Source: a bacterium
GTDB taxonomy: Bacteria > Myxococcota_A > Bradymonadia > UBA7976 > UBA1532
DNA length: 64,000 nt
Assembly (NCBI GenBank): GCA_030427205.1
Contig: JAUHXC010000023.1
Coordinates: forward strand, 62,001-126,000
Direction of reading: 5' to 3'
Shown here: positions 18,604 to 26,833 of the stretch, piece after piece
How positions within the stretch are numbered: position 1 is the first letter of the stretch
Layout: each line of letters opens with the position of its first letter
Position numbers and translations under genes: made by a program
The notes under the pieces: model-generated
Told to the model about the DNA's origin: nothing
The model's input: only the letters and a program-made list of their open reading frames with translations
The model's database searches: none

Positions 18604-20562
18604 ATGTCGCGCACCGTCTACGTCACCACGCCCATCTACTACGTCAACGCCGCGCCGCACATCGGCCACGCCTACACCACGCTGGCGGTCGACAGCCTCG
18701 CGCGCTGGCACGCCCTGCTCGGGGCCGACACCTTCATGCTGTCGGGCACCGACGAGCATGGCCTCAAGATCGCCCAGGCGGCCCGCGAGGCGGGGGTCAC
18801 CCCGCAGCAGCACGCCGATCGCTTCTCCAAGCCGTTCCGCGACATGTGCGACCGGCTCGGCGTGCGCTACGACGACTTCATCCGCACCACCGAGCCGCGG
18901 CACACGGCGGTGGTGCAGGAGATGTGGCGCCGCATGAAGGCCGCCGGCGACATCTACGAGTCGGTCTACGAGGGCTGGTACAGCGTCGGCGACGAGGCCT
19001 ACTTCACCGAGGACGAGCTGGTCGACGGCAAGGCCCCCTCGGGGCACACCGTCGAGTGGGTCGAGGAGCCGAGCTACTTCTTCCGGCTGTCGAAGTACGG
19101 CCCCGCGCTGCTCGCCCACCTCGACGCGCACCCCGAGTTCGTGCAGCCGCAGAGCCGCTACAACGAGATCCGGCGCTTCATCGAGCAGGGCCTCAACGAC
19201 ATCTCCATCAGCCGCAGCAACTTCGACTGGGGGGTGGCCATCCCCGACGCCGAGGGGCACGTGGCCTACGTCTGGCTCGACGCGCTGACCAACTACATCA
19301 GCGCGCTCGGCGCGCCCGACGGCGAGCGCTTCGGCCGCTACTGGCCCCAGAGCGCCGACGACGGCGAGCGGCGCGCGGTGCACCTCATCGGCAAGGACAT
19401 CCTGCGCTTCCACGCGGTCTACTGGCCGGCGTTCTTGATGAGCGCCGGGCTGCCGCTGCCGAGCCAGGTCTTCGCCCACGGCTGGTGGACCAACGAAGAC
19501 GCCAAGATGAGCAAGACCGCCGGCAACGTGGTCGACCCCTTCGACATGGCCGAGCGCTACGGGGCCGACGCGTTCCGCTACTTCCTGCTGCGCGAGATCA
19601 CCTTCGGCACCGACGGCGCGTTCAGCGAGACGGCGCTGCGCAACCGGCTCAACGGCGATCTGGCCAATGACTACGGCAACCTGGCCAACCGCTCGCTGGG
19701 TATGCTGTTCCGCTATCGCAAGGGCGTCGTGCCCGCGCGGGGCACCGCCGATCAGGTGCTCGACCCGACCCTGCTCGCCGCGGCGGCCCAGGCCCGCGCC
19801 GGCGCCGAAAAGGCGATGGAGACCATCGGCTTCAACCAGGCCCTCGCGTCGATCTGGAGCCTGGTCTCGGCGGCCAATCGTTACGCCCACGAGACCGAGG
19901 CCTGGACGCTGGCGAAGAACGGCGACGACGCCCGGCTCGACGAGGTGCTCTACAACCTCTGCGAGGCCCTGCGCATCATCGGCATCCTGACCCTGCCGTT
20001 CATCCCGGGCAAGGCGGCGACCCTGCTCGACTGGCTCGGGGTCGACGCCGCCGAGCGCACCTACGAGGCCACCGCCCGCTGGGGCGGGCTGGCGAGCGGC
20101 ACCCGGGTGAAGAAGGGCAAGGCGCTCTTCCCGCGCATGGACAAGCCGAAGGCCAATAAGGCGCAGGCCGCGCCCCAGAAGAAGAAGGCGCAGACGCCGG
20201 CCGCCAAGCCCGCCGCGAAGGAGAAAGCCGACGACGGCTTCATCGAGTTCGGCGACTTCGTCAAGGTCGAGCTGCGGGTGGCGAAGATCGTCGCCGCCGA
20301 GCAGCACCCCAACGCCGACCGCCTGCTCAAGCTGACCGTCGACGCCGGCGACCCCGAGCCGCGCACGGTCTGCGCCGGCATCGCCGCAGCCTACGCCCCC
20401 GAAGACCTCGTCGGCCGCACCGTGGCCCTCGTCGCCAACCTCGCGCCGCGCAAGCTGCGGGGGGTGATGAGTCAAGGCATGCTGCTCGCCGCCGGCGAAG
20501 GCAGCGACGTGCAGCTGATGACCGTGCCGGGCGACCTGCCGCCGGGCACCCGCATCTCCTGA
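18604..20562 (+). CDS. metG: Methionine-tRNA ligase
   Basis: A 652-aa class I aminoacyl-tRNA synthetase charging tRNA-Met. Class signatures are present: HIGHAY near residue 19 and KMSKT near residue 302 with AGNVVDPF after it. The connective peptide lacks an obvious Cys4 zinc knuckle. After the anticodon-binding helical domain comes a Lys/Ala-rich linker (about 515-540), then a C-terminal EMAP/Trbp111-type tRNA-binding domain (DFVKVELRVAKIVAAEQHP onward) that usually promotes dimerisation. Follows the low-complexity gene by 21 bp in the same direction. Confidence 0.97.
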   Translation: MSRTVYVTTPIYYVNAAPHIGHAYTTLAVDSLARWHALLGADTFMLSGTDEHGLKIAQAAREAGVTPQQHADRFSKPFRDMCDRLGVRYDDFIRTTEPRHTAVVQEMWRRMKAAGDIYESVYEGWYSVGDEAYFTEDELVDGKAPSGHTVEWVEEPSYFFRLSKYGPALLAHLDAHPEFVQPQSRYNEIRRFIEQGLNDISISRSNFDWGVAIPDAEGHVAYVWLDALTNYISALGAPDGERFGRYWPQSADDGERRAVHLIGKDILRFHAVYWPAFLMSAGLPLPSQVFAHGWWTNEDAKMSKTAGNVVDPFDMAERYGADAFRYFLLREITFGTDGAFSETALRNRLNGDLANDYGNLANRSLGMLFRYRKGVVPARGTADQVLDPTLLAAAAQARAGAEKAMETIGFNQALASIWSLVSAANRYAHETEAWTLAKNGDDARLDEVLYNLCEALRIIGILTLPFIPGKAATLLDWLGVDAAERTYEATARWGGLASGTRVKKGKALFPRMDKPKANKAQAAPQKKKAQTPAAKPAAKEKADDGFIEFGDFVKVELRVAKIVAAEQHPNADRLLKLTVDAGDPEPRTVCAGIAAAYAPEDLVGRTVALVANLAPRKLRGVMSQGMLLAAGEGSDVQLMTVPGDLPPGTRIS

Positions 20563-20655
20563 CTCTGCGCCGCGTCCGGCCGGCGACCGTCGGCCCGCGC
20601 GCAGCATCATACCGCCGGGGAACGCGAGCGGCTCGCGCCGCAGATGGAGAATGTC

Positions 20656-21126
20656 ATGAAGCCCGATATCGGAATCTCCGAGGACGCCCGCGCCGAGATC
20701 GTCGCCGGCCTGAGCCGGGTGCTGGCCGACAGCTACACCCTCATGCTCAAGACCCTCAACTTCCACTGGAACGTCAAAGGCCCGATGTTCCGCACGCTGC
20801 ACCTGATGTTCGAGGAGCAGTACAACGAGCTGCTGCCGGCGGTCGACATGGTCGCCGAGCGCATCCTGGTGCTGGGTCACCCCGCGCCGGCCAGCTACAG
20901 CCAGTTCGCCGAGCTGGCCTCCATCGAAGAGGAGAACGGCGTACCGGCGGCGATGGACATGGTCAACCAGCTCAAGAGCGGGCACGAGGCGGTGGCCCGC
21001 ACCGCGCGCAACGCGCTGTCGGCCGCGGAGAAGGCCGCCGACGAGGCGACGGTCGACCTGCTCGTGCAGCGCATGCAGACCCACGAGAAGACCGCCTGGA
21101 TGCTGCGCGCCCTGATGGAAGGCTGA
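20656..21126 (+). CDS. dps: Dps-family ferritin-like DNA-protection protein
   Basis: A 156-aa Dps-type protein that would oxidise and store iron in a dodecamer and shield DNA in stress. Ferroxidase ligands have the family spacing: His37 (NFHWNVKG), His49, Asp64 and Glu68. Two ATGs are available; the one at 20656 is preferred because GGAGA at 20646-20650 gives a five-base spacing, whereas the ATG at 20644 lacks a site. No long Lys-rich N-terminal tail is present, so direct DNA binding is uncertain. Stands alone between metG (93 bp gap) and the alkB-like gene. Confidence 0.93.
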   Translation: MKPDIGISEDARAEIVAGLSRVLADSYTLMLKTLNFHWNVKGPMFRTLHLMFEEQYNELLPAVDMVAERILVLGHPAPASYSQFAELASIEEENGVPAAMDMVNQLKSGHEAVARTARNALSAAEKAADEATVDLLVQRMQTHEKTAWMLRALMEG

Positions 21127-21145
21127 TCGCCGCCCATATCACATA

Positions 21146-21157
21146 GAACACTTGTTC
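21146..21157. promoter_or_regulatory. SOS-box-like palindrome before alkB-like gene
   Basis: GAACACTTGTTC has perfect 5-bp arms (GAACA/TGTTC) and matches the GAAC-N4-GTTC LexA box known from Gram-positive and some other bacteria. It lies 29 bp upstream of the alkB-like ATG and just before a possible -10 element (TACATT, 21160-21165). LexA control is an inference; no LexA gene is in the window. Confidence 0.5.
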
Positions 21158-21186
21158 AGTACATTCGCCCGTGATACCCCCGGGTC

Positions 21187-21801
21187 ATGGGTGATTACGA
21201 CGGACTGACCCGGGTGCCGCTCGGCGCAGCCCACTGCGTCTGGACCGGCGCGCTGCCGCCGACGCTCAGGGCCGATACGCAGCGCTTCGAAGAGCTGTGG
21301 GCCCTGCACCCGGCGGGGCGGCAGACGATCCACCTGCACGGGCGGGCGGTGAAGCTGCCCCGCTGGCAGCAGGCCTACGGCATGGACTATCGCTTCAGCG
21401 GGCAGACCAGCCGGGCGCTGCCGGTGCCGGCGCCGCTCGCGCCGTACCTCGAGTGGGCCCGCGCGCGGCTCGACGCGCGGCACAACAGCCTGCTGCTCAA
21501 CTGGTACGACGCCGCCGAGCGGCACTACATCGGCCGCCACCGCGACAGCGACATCGACCGGGTCGCGGGCAGCGACATCGTCACGATCTCGCTGGGCGAG
21601 GGGCGGCTGATGCGCATGCGGCCCTATCGCCTGCCGGGCCACGTCGACGTGCCGGTGCCCGACGGCGCGGTGCTGATCATCCCCTGGACCACCAACCGCG
21701 CCTGGACCCACGAGGTGCCGCACTTCGCCCGCTACCAGGGCCGGCGCATCTCGATCACCGTGCGCGCGTTCGAGGCGCGGAGCGAGCGCGCCTCCGCCTG
21801 A
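21187..21801 (+). CDS. alkB: AlkB-like 2-oxoglutarate/Fe(II) dioxygenase
   Basis: A 204-aa dioxygenase of the AlkB class, expected to remove alkyl groups from bases by oxidative demethylation. Iron ligands are His118 and Asp120 (HRD) and His175 (WTHEV); the 2-oxoglutarate-binding arginines fit Arg187 and Arg193 in RRISITVRAF. The NSLLLNWYDAAERHYIGRH stretch is the usual strand and loop before the iron site. There is no clear Shine-Dalgarno before the ATG at 21187, so a short leader or leaderless transcript is possible. An SOS-box-like dyad lies upstream. AidB, another alkylation-response protein, is encoded 12.5 kb downstream. Confidence 0.9.
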   Translation: MGDYDGLTRVPLGAAHCVWTGALPPTLRADTQRFEELWALHPAGRQTIHLHGRAVKLPRWQQAYGMDYRFSGQTSRALPVPAPLAPYLEWARARLDARHNSLLLNWYDAAERHYIGRHRDSDIDRVAGSDIVTISLGEGRLMRMRPYRLPGHVDVPVPDGAVLIIPWTTNRAWTHEVPHFARYQGRRISITVRAFEARSERASA

Positions 21802-21855
21802 GCCGTCTCCGCCCGAGCCCCTTCTCCGCCGCCGCGGGATCGAGTACGAGGAGCC

Positions 21856-22254
21856 ATGAGCAACACCGCCGAGATCGAGCGCTACATCGCCGCCGCCGAC
21901 GAGCCCGCCCGCAGCCGCCTCGCCGAGCTGCGGGCCGTGATCGACGCCGCCGCGCCCGCGGCCACCCACCGCATGCGCTATGGCATGCCGACGTGGCACG
22001 CCGGCGAGAACCTGGTGCACATCGGCGCCGCCGCGAAGCACGTCGGGCTCTACCCGGGCCCCGACGCGATCGAGGCGTTCGCCGACGCGCTCGCCGACTG
22101 GCCGACGTCCAAGGGCGCCATCCGCCTGCCCCACGACCGCCCGCTGCCGCTCGCGCTCGTCGAGCGCATCGTGCGCTGGCGGGTCGAGCGCGCCGCCGCG
22201 AACGCCCGGGCGAAAGCCGCGGCCCGATCGGCGGCGAAGGCGGCCCGCCGATGA
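21856..22254 (+). CDS. DUF1801/YdhG-like domain protein
   Basis: A 132-aa cytosolic protein of the DUF1801 (YdhG/YdeI) family: EIERYIAAADEPARSRLAELRAVI followed by MRYGMPTWHAGENLVHIGAAAKHVGLYP, the conserved core of that fold. The tail from about residue 112 is Ala/Arg/Lys-rich. Biochemical role is unsettled; a related Bacillus protein has been described as a frataxin-like iron chaperone. Good Shine-Dalgarno GAGGAG before the ATG. Its stop overlaps the next start (ATGA), so the pair is coupled. Confidence 0.85.
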   Translation: MSNTAEIERYIAAADEPARSRLAELRAVIDAAAPAATHRMRYGMPTWHAGENLVHIGAAAKHVGLYPGPDAIEAFADALADWPTSKGAIRLPHDRPLPLALVERIVRWRVERAAANARAKAAARSAAKAARR

Positions 22255-22796
22255 GCCTGCGGCCCCCGTTCTCCATCGAGCCCGTCGCCTGGATCCGCGG
22301 CGGCCGCAGCCGACCGCAGGACGACCACTGGAAGGACGCGCCGGCGATCATCGAGCTCGACCCGGCCTTCGACGCCGAGGCCTTCGCCGGGCTGGGGGCG
22401 TTCTCCCACCTGGAGGTGGTCTTCGTCTTCGACCGGGTGCCCGACCACAAGATCGTGCGCGGCGCCCGCCACCCGCGCAACCGCGCCGACTGGCCGAAGG
22501 TGGGCATCTTCGCCCAGCGGGGCAAGTCGCGGCCCAACCGGCTGGGCGTCTCTCGCTGCCGGCTGGTGAAGGTCGAGGGGCGCCGGCTGCACGTGCTCGA
22601 CCTCGACGCGATCGACGGCACGCCGGTGGTCGACATCAAGCCGTGGATGCATGAGTTCGGCCCGCTGGGCGAGACCCGGCAGCCGGATTGGGCCACCGCG
22701 CTGATGGCGCGCTACTACGCCGCCGAGCCGATCCGAGACGAGGCGACCCGAGAAGGCGCGGCTCGACGGGACGCAGCGGGCGACGGCGAGCCGTGA
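22251..22796 (+). CDS. TsaA/TrmO-like domain protein
   Basis: A 181-aa protein resembling the TsaA (YaeB/VirR) fold, whose E. coli member TrmO N6-methylates t6A37 of tRNA-Thr using SAM. Seen: FSIEPVAWIRGGRSRPQDDHW, FSHLEVVFVFDRV, RHPRNRADWPKVGIFAQRGKSRPNRLGVSRC and LDAIDGTPVVDIKPW. The RPNxxGxS-type motif and the VxDIKPW motif match that family. The family's long C-terminal extension is short here, so target RNA is uncertain. Start fixed by ATGA overlap with the DUF1801 gene. Confidence 0.85.
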   Translation: MSLRPPFSIEPVAWIRGGRSRPQDDHWKDAPAIIELDPAFDAEAFAGLGAFSHLEVVFVFDRVPDHKIVRGARHPRNRADWPKVGIFAQRGKSRPNRLGVSRCRLVKVEGRRLHVLDLDAIDGTPVVDIKPWMHEFGPLGETRQPDWATALMARYYAAEPIRDEATREGAARRDAAGDGEP

Positions 22797-22846
22797 CGGC
22801 ACGGGCGGGTTGACCCGCTCGCCCGAGTGATGTCAGGTGCCCCCCG

Positions 22847-25800
22847 ATGAGCGAGCCGGTCGACGACAGCCCCCTGCGTGGCCCCGAAGTCAGCGAAGTC
22901 CTGCGCTACTGGCTGGCGGCGCTGCGCTTCGAAGAAGCCCTCACCTCACGCCCGCGGGCCCATCGCCTGCGCGGTCGGCCCAAGGTCGATCTGGCCGAGC
23001 CGCGCGGCGGGCAGCCCTACTTCAAGGTGGGCGTCGGGCCGCGGACGAACGCCGACGGCGCCGGCTTTCTGACCCGATCCGAGCCCTCGCTGCTGCTCGA
23101 CCTCGATGCCGAGCGCACGGCCTTCTTCGCCCGCTGGCTGCGCTTGGCCTATATCCGCGAGCGCTCGCCTTTCCCCGGCTGGGACGGCGACGCCTCGGCG
23201 GTGGTCGTCGGCTGGCCGACGGTCTACTTCCCGCGCACCGAAGAGCTGGCCGGGCTGTTCCGCATGCGCGCCTCGGCGAGCTGGTTCCGGGCCGACGGCA
23301 AGCGCTTCGAACCGCCGTCGTGGAAGGTGCGTCGCTCGGGCAAGCTGCCGCCGCCGCCGACCCAGCTGCGGCTCGAAGGCGTCGTCGACGAGGAGGGCCT
23401 GCTGCCGTTCTCGTTCGATACCCAGCTCCTGGTGCGCACGCTGGGCATCACCGACGAAGAGGTGGCCGACCTCGAAGCGACGCTGGACGGCGCCGAGTCG
23501 CCGAGCCCGGCCCAGGTCATCGCCACCGTCTGCGACCTGCTCGAAGCCCGCGACGGCTGGGCGCCGAAGCTGGGCGAGGTGCCACCGGCGCATATCGACG
23601 ACCCCGACGCGCAGTTCGCCCGGGCGGTGGCGGCGATGCGCGATCGGCTGCCGCCGAGTAAAGGGCCGGCGGTCTATCCGGTGGGGCTGGTGCACGACGG
23701 CGACCAGATCTTCGCCACCCGCCACCTGCAGCGGGAGCTGAGCTACCTGCTCGAGCGCCGGGTGGGCTCGCCGCCGTGGGGCCAGAAGAGCCCGCTGTGG
23801 GCTTATCTCTCGGGGCGGGCGCCGGCGGCGGGTCAGGCGCCGATGCGTGGGCTGCGGGCGCCGCGGGCGCTGACCGACGACCAGCGCATGGTGGCCGAGC
23901 GCTTCCTGGGCACGCCGCTGACGGCGGCGCAGGGCCCGCCGGGCACCGGCAAGACCGAGTTGCTGCTCAACCTGGGCGCCGCGGCGCTGGTCGAGCGCAT
24001 GGTCGAGGTGGCCGAGGGCGGCGCGATGCCCCGCGACCTGCTGCTGGTGGCCAGCACCAACAACCGGGCGGTCGACCACGTGCTCGAGCCGCTGGCGCTG
24101 AATCCGATCGGCCCGCCGCTGGGGCTGCGGGTGGGCAACCTGCAGGTGCTGGGCACCGTGAGCCTCGAGACCTTCGCCGCCGCCAATACCTGGGTGATGG
24201 GCCAGGGCTTCGAGCCCGAGTCGACCCGCAAGGCCCGGCTGAAAGAGGCGCTGGCCGACTTCCGCGCGGCGCTGAAGGCGGTGGACGACGCCGACGCGCC
24301 GCGGCAGGCGGCCCGGCGTCACGCCGAGCGCCGCCAGCGCCTCGACAGCCGCATCGCCGCGCGGGAGGCGGCGCTGGCCCGCACCGGAGATCCGGAGGCC
24401 CGTCCGCCGTCGGCGCCGCTGCGCGACGAGATCGACAAGCGCCTGCGGGCCCTCGGCGCCAACCTCGACCGCATCACCAAGGCCATCGACCGCCGCGGCC
24501 CCGACCTGCTGGCCCGGGTGATGACCATCTGGCAGCAGACGCGCAAGCGGGTGGTCAAGCGCGTCGACAAGGCCCTCGCCGAGCTGGACGAGCCGCTCGA
24601 GCTGACGCTGGACTTGCCGCCGACGGTGGCCGAAGGGGCCGACGAGGACGAGCACTTCGACGCCTGGCAGGACGCCATCGAAGAGGCCCGCGACGCCATC
24701 GAGGCGCTGAAGAAGACCCTCGACGACCGGCTGCTGGCCCAGGAGTGCCGCGACGCGCTGACGACCCTGCGCGACGAGCGGGCGTTGATCCCGGCCGAAG
24801 GGCCGCCGCCCGCCGGCGCCGACGGCGCGACCCATTACGCGCTCTTCGAAGCGGCGCTGACCGCCCGCGCGGCGTGGGCCGCGGTGCACGCCGACCCGCT
24901 GCAGGCGGCGCTGCAGACGGCGATGGAGGCGGTCTCCGAGCGGCGCACGCTGCGCCGGCTGGCCGACGACGAGCCGGGCACCGTCGACTGGCTGATGAAG
25001 CTGTTCCCGGTGTGGGGCTCGACGCTGCTCTCGCTGGGCAACGTGCTGCCGGTGCAGCCGATCACCGGTCTCAAGCTGGTGCTCGACGAGGCCGGCCAGT
25101 GCCACCCGGCCTACGCCGTCTCGGGGCTCGTGCGGGCCGAGCAGGCGCTGCTCATCGGCGACGTGCACCAGCTCGAGCCGGTGATCCAGCTGCGGCCGGA
25201 GGACGAGGGCCGCATCCGCGTCGCCGCCGGCATCCGCCTCGACAAGGCGCGCCTCGGCCCCTATCGCATCATGGAAGGCAGCGGCAGCTCGGCGCAGGCC
25301 CTCGCCGACCGCGCGGTGGGCGATCGGCCGACGCTGCGGGCCCATTTTCGCTGTCAGGCGCCGATCATCGCCCTGTCGGACGCGCTGTGCGGCTATGGGC
25401 TGTCGGTGCGCACCCCGGCCCCCGACCGGCCCGGGCCGCCGCCGCTGCCCGGTCCGGTGCTGCTCAGCCCGGTGCACGGCGCGCAGCAGCGGGTGCGCGG
25501 CAGCTGGCACAACCCGGCCGAGCTCGACGTCGTGCTGCGCATCCTGCGCGGCCTGCAGCGGCAGGCGGTGCCCTGGGGGGACGTGGCGGTGATCACCCCC
25601 TATGTGGGTCAGCTCGAGGCGCTGCGTGACGCCGTGCGCCGGCAGCGGATCCCGGTGGACAACGTCGGCGGCAGCTTCGACGAGCCCGACCTGTTCGGCG
25701 ACACCGGCATCGCCCTGGGCACCGTGCACCGCTTTCAGGGCGGCGAGCGGCGGGTGGTGATCTTCTCGACGGTGGTGACCCGCGGGCGCTCGCTGGGCTT

Positions 25801-25945
25801 CCTCAACCGGCGGGTCAACCTGCTCAACGTGGCGGTGTCCCGCGCCCGGGAGCATCTGGTGGTCGTCGGCGACCCGGACACCCTGCGCGGCGGGGCCTAC
25901 AGCAAGCTGCTCGTCGAGCGGGCGGCGCCGCTGCTGCTGAGCTGA
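22847..25945 (+). CDS. Superfamily I helicase of the DNA2/NAM7 type
   Basis: A 1,032-aa ATP-dependent helicase-like protein. Residues 1-330 are a lineage-specific N-terminal region without a recognised domain. Motor motifs: Walker A QGPPGTGKTE (about 365), Walker B LVLDEAGQ (about 745), GDVHQLEPVI, HFRCQAPI, and the C-terminal lobe VAVITPYVGQ, GTVHRFQGGERRVVIFS, LNVAVSRAREHL. A long insert (about 440-700), Arg/Ala/Glu-rich and probably coiled coil, splits the first RecA lobe. This layout resembles Upf1/SMUBP2-type 5'-3' helicases, acting on DNA or RNA. No nuclease motif was seen. It stands 50 bp after the TsaA-like gene. Confidence 0.92.
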   Translation: MSEPVDDSPLRGPEVSEVLRYWLAALRFEEALTSRPRAHRLRGRPKVDLAEPRGGQPYFKVGVGPRTNADGAGFLTRSEPSLLLDLDAERTAFFARWLRLAYIRERSPFPGWDGDASAVVVGWPTVYFPRTEELAGLFRMRASASWFRADGKRFEPPSWKVRRSGKLPPPPTQLRLEGVVDEEGLLPFSFDTQLLVRTLGITDEEVADLEATLDGAESPSPAQVIATVCDLLEARDGWAPKLGEVPPAHIDDPDAQFARAVAAMRDRLPPSKGPAVYPVGLVHDGDQIFATRHLQRELSYLLERRVGSPPWGQKSPLWAYLSGRAPAAGQAPMRGLRAPRALTDDQRMVAERFLGTPLTAAQGPPGTGKTELLLNLGAAALVERMVEVAEGGAMPRDLLLVASTNNRAVDHVLEPLALNPIGPPLGLRVGNLQVLGTVSLETFAAANTWVMGQGFEPESTRKARLKEALADFRAALKAVDDADAPRQAARRHAERRQRLDSRIAAREAALARTGDPEARPPSAPLRDEIDKRLRALGANLDRITKAIDRRGPDLLARVMTIWQQTRKRVVKRVDKALAELDEPLELTLDLPPTVAEGADEDEHFDAWQDAIEEARDAIEALKKTLDDRLLAQECRDALTTLRDERALIPAEGPPPAGADGATHYALFEAALTARAAWAAVHADPLQAALQTAMEAVSERRTLRRLADDEPGTVDWLMKLFPVWGSTLLSLGNVLPVQPITGLKLVLDEAGQCHPAYAVSGLVRAEQALLIGDVHQLEPVIQLRPEDEGRIRVAAGIRLDKARLGPYRIMEGSGSSAQALADRAVGDRPTLRAHFRCQAPIIALSDALCGYGLSVRTPAPDRPGPPPLPGPVLLSPVHGAQQRVRGSWHNPAELDVVLRILRGLQRQAVPWGDVAVITPYVGQLEALRDAVRRQRIPVDNVGGSFDEPDLFGDTGIALGTVHRFQGGERRVVIFSTVVTRGRSLGFLNRRVNLLNVAVSRAREHLVVVGDPDTLRGGAYSKLLVERAAPLLLS

Positions 25946-25965
25946 GACTGGCCCCAGGAGGCGCG

Positions 25966-26748
25966 ATGCTCTACATGCCGCCGCTCGACGGCCGCCCGAC
26001 GCAGCTCATCCTGGCCGCGTTTCTGATCTGCGCCCCGATCTTCTTCTGGACCGAGCGCGGCGGGCGGCTGGCGTTCGGCTACTCGAAGTTCGCCGATCGC
26101 ACCCGGCGCTTCGCGGTGCCCTCGCGCATCGGCATGCTGATCATCTACGCCCCCGCCGCGGTCGCCGGCCTGCTGTGCCACATCGCGCTCGACGGCCCGT
26201 GGACCGTATGGCACGGCGTCACCCTGGGCACGGTCGCGCTGCACTTCGTGCGCCGCTGCCTGGAGGTGCTCTTCGTGCACCGCTACTCGGGCGTGACCCA
26301 CCTGGGCAGCGCGCTGCTGATCAGCAGCCTCTACGCCTCGGTCTCGGCGCTGCTCGCCTGGATCGGCGCCGCCGAGGTCGACCCGGCGCTGCTCGCCTCG
26401 CCCGACTTCGCGCCGGCGTGGATCGCCGGGCTCGCGCTGTGGATCGCCGGATCGGCCACCAACATCGGGCACCACCTCCTGCTCGCCCGCCTGCGCCGCC
26501 CCGGCGAGACGGGCTACGTCCTGCCCCGCGGCGGGCTCTTCGCCTACGTCGCCTGCCCGCACTACCTGGGCGAGATCATCGGCTGGTTCGGGCTGGCGCT
26601 GGTCTTCCACCACGCCGGCGCCGTCGTCATCGCCATCACGATGACCTTCTATCTGGGCGGCCGGGCCGACAATACCCTGCGCTGGTATCGCGCGCGCTTC
26701 GAGACCCTGCCCGCCGGCTGGAAGCGGATCGTCCCCTTCGTCTACTGA
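25966..26748 (+). CDS. Steroid 5-alpha-reductase-type membrane protein
   Basis: A 260-aa polytopic membrane protein with about six hydrophobic helices. The C-terminal signature (CPHYLGEIIGWFGLAL, then RADNTLRWYRARF and LPAGWKRIVPFVY) matches the 3-oxo-5-alpha-steroid 4-dehydrogenase C-terminal family, NADPH-dependent reductases of enone lipids. Bacterial members are often annotated only by family, and some relatives are isoprenylcysteine-type methyltransferases, so the substrate is open. AGGAGG at 25956-25961 supports the ATG at 25966. It follows the helicase by 20 bp. Confidence 0.85.
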   Translation: MLYMPPLDGRPTQLILAAFLICAPIFFWTERGGRLAFGYSKFADRTRRFAVPSRIGMLIIYAPAAVAGLLCHIALDGPWTVWHGVTLGTVALHFVRRCLEVLFVHRYSGVTHLGSALLISSLYASVSALLAWIGAAEVDPALLASPDFAPAWIAGLALWIAGSATNIGHHLLLARLRRPGETGYVLPRGGLFAYVACPHYLGEIIGWFGLALVFHHAGAVVIAITMTFYLGGRADNTLRWYRARFETLPAGWKRIVPFVY

Positions 26749-26833
26749 ACCACGCCGGCATCCCTGCGATGGGCGATCTGCGCCGACCCTGATACAGTTT
26801 CGGGTCGGGGGACGCGAGCGGAGGGAGAGCGCG

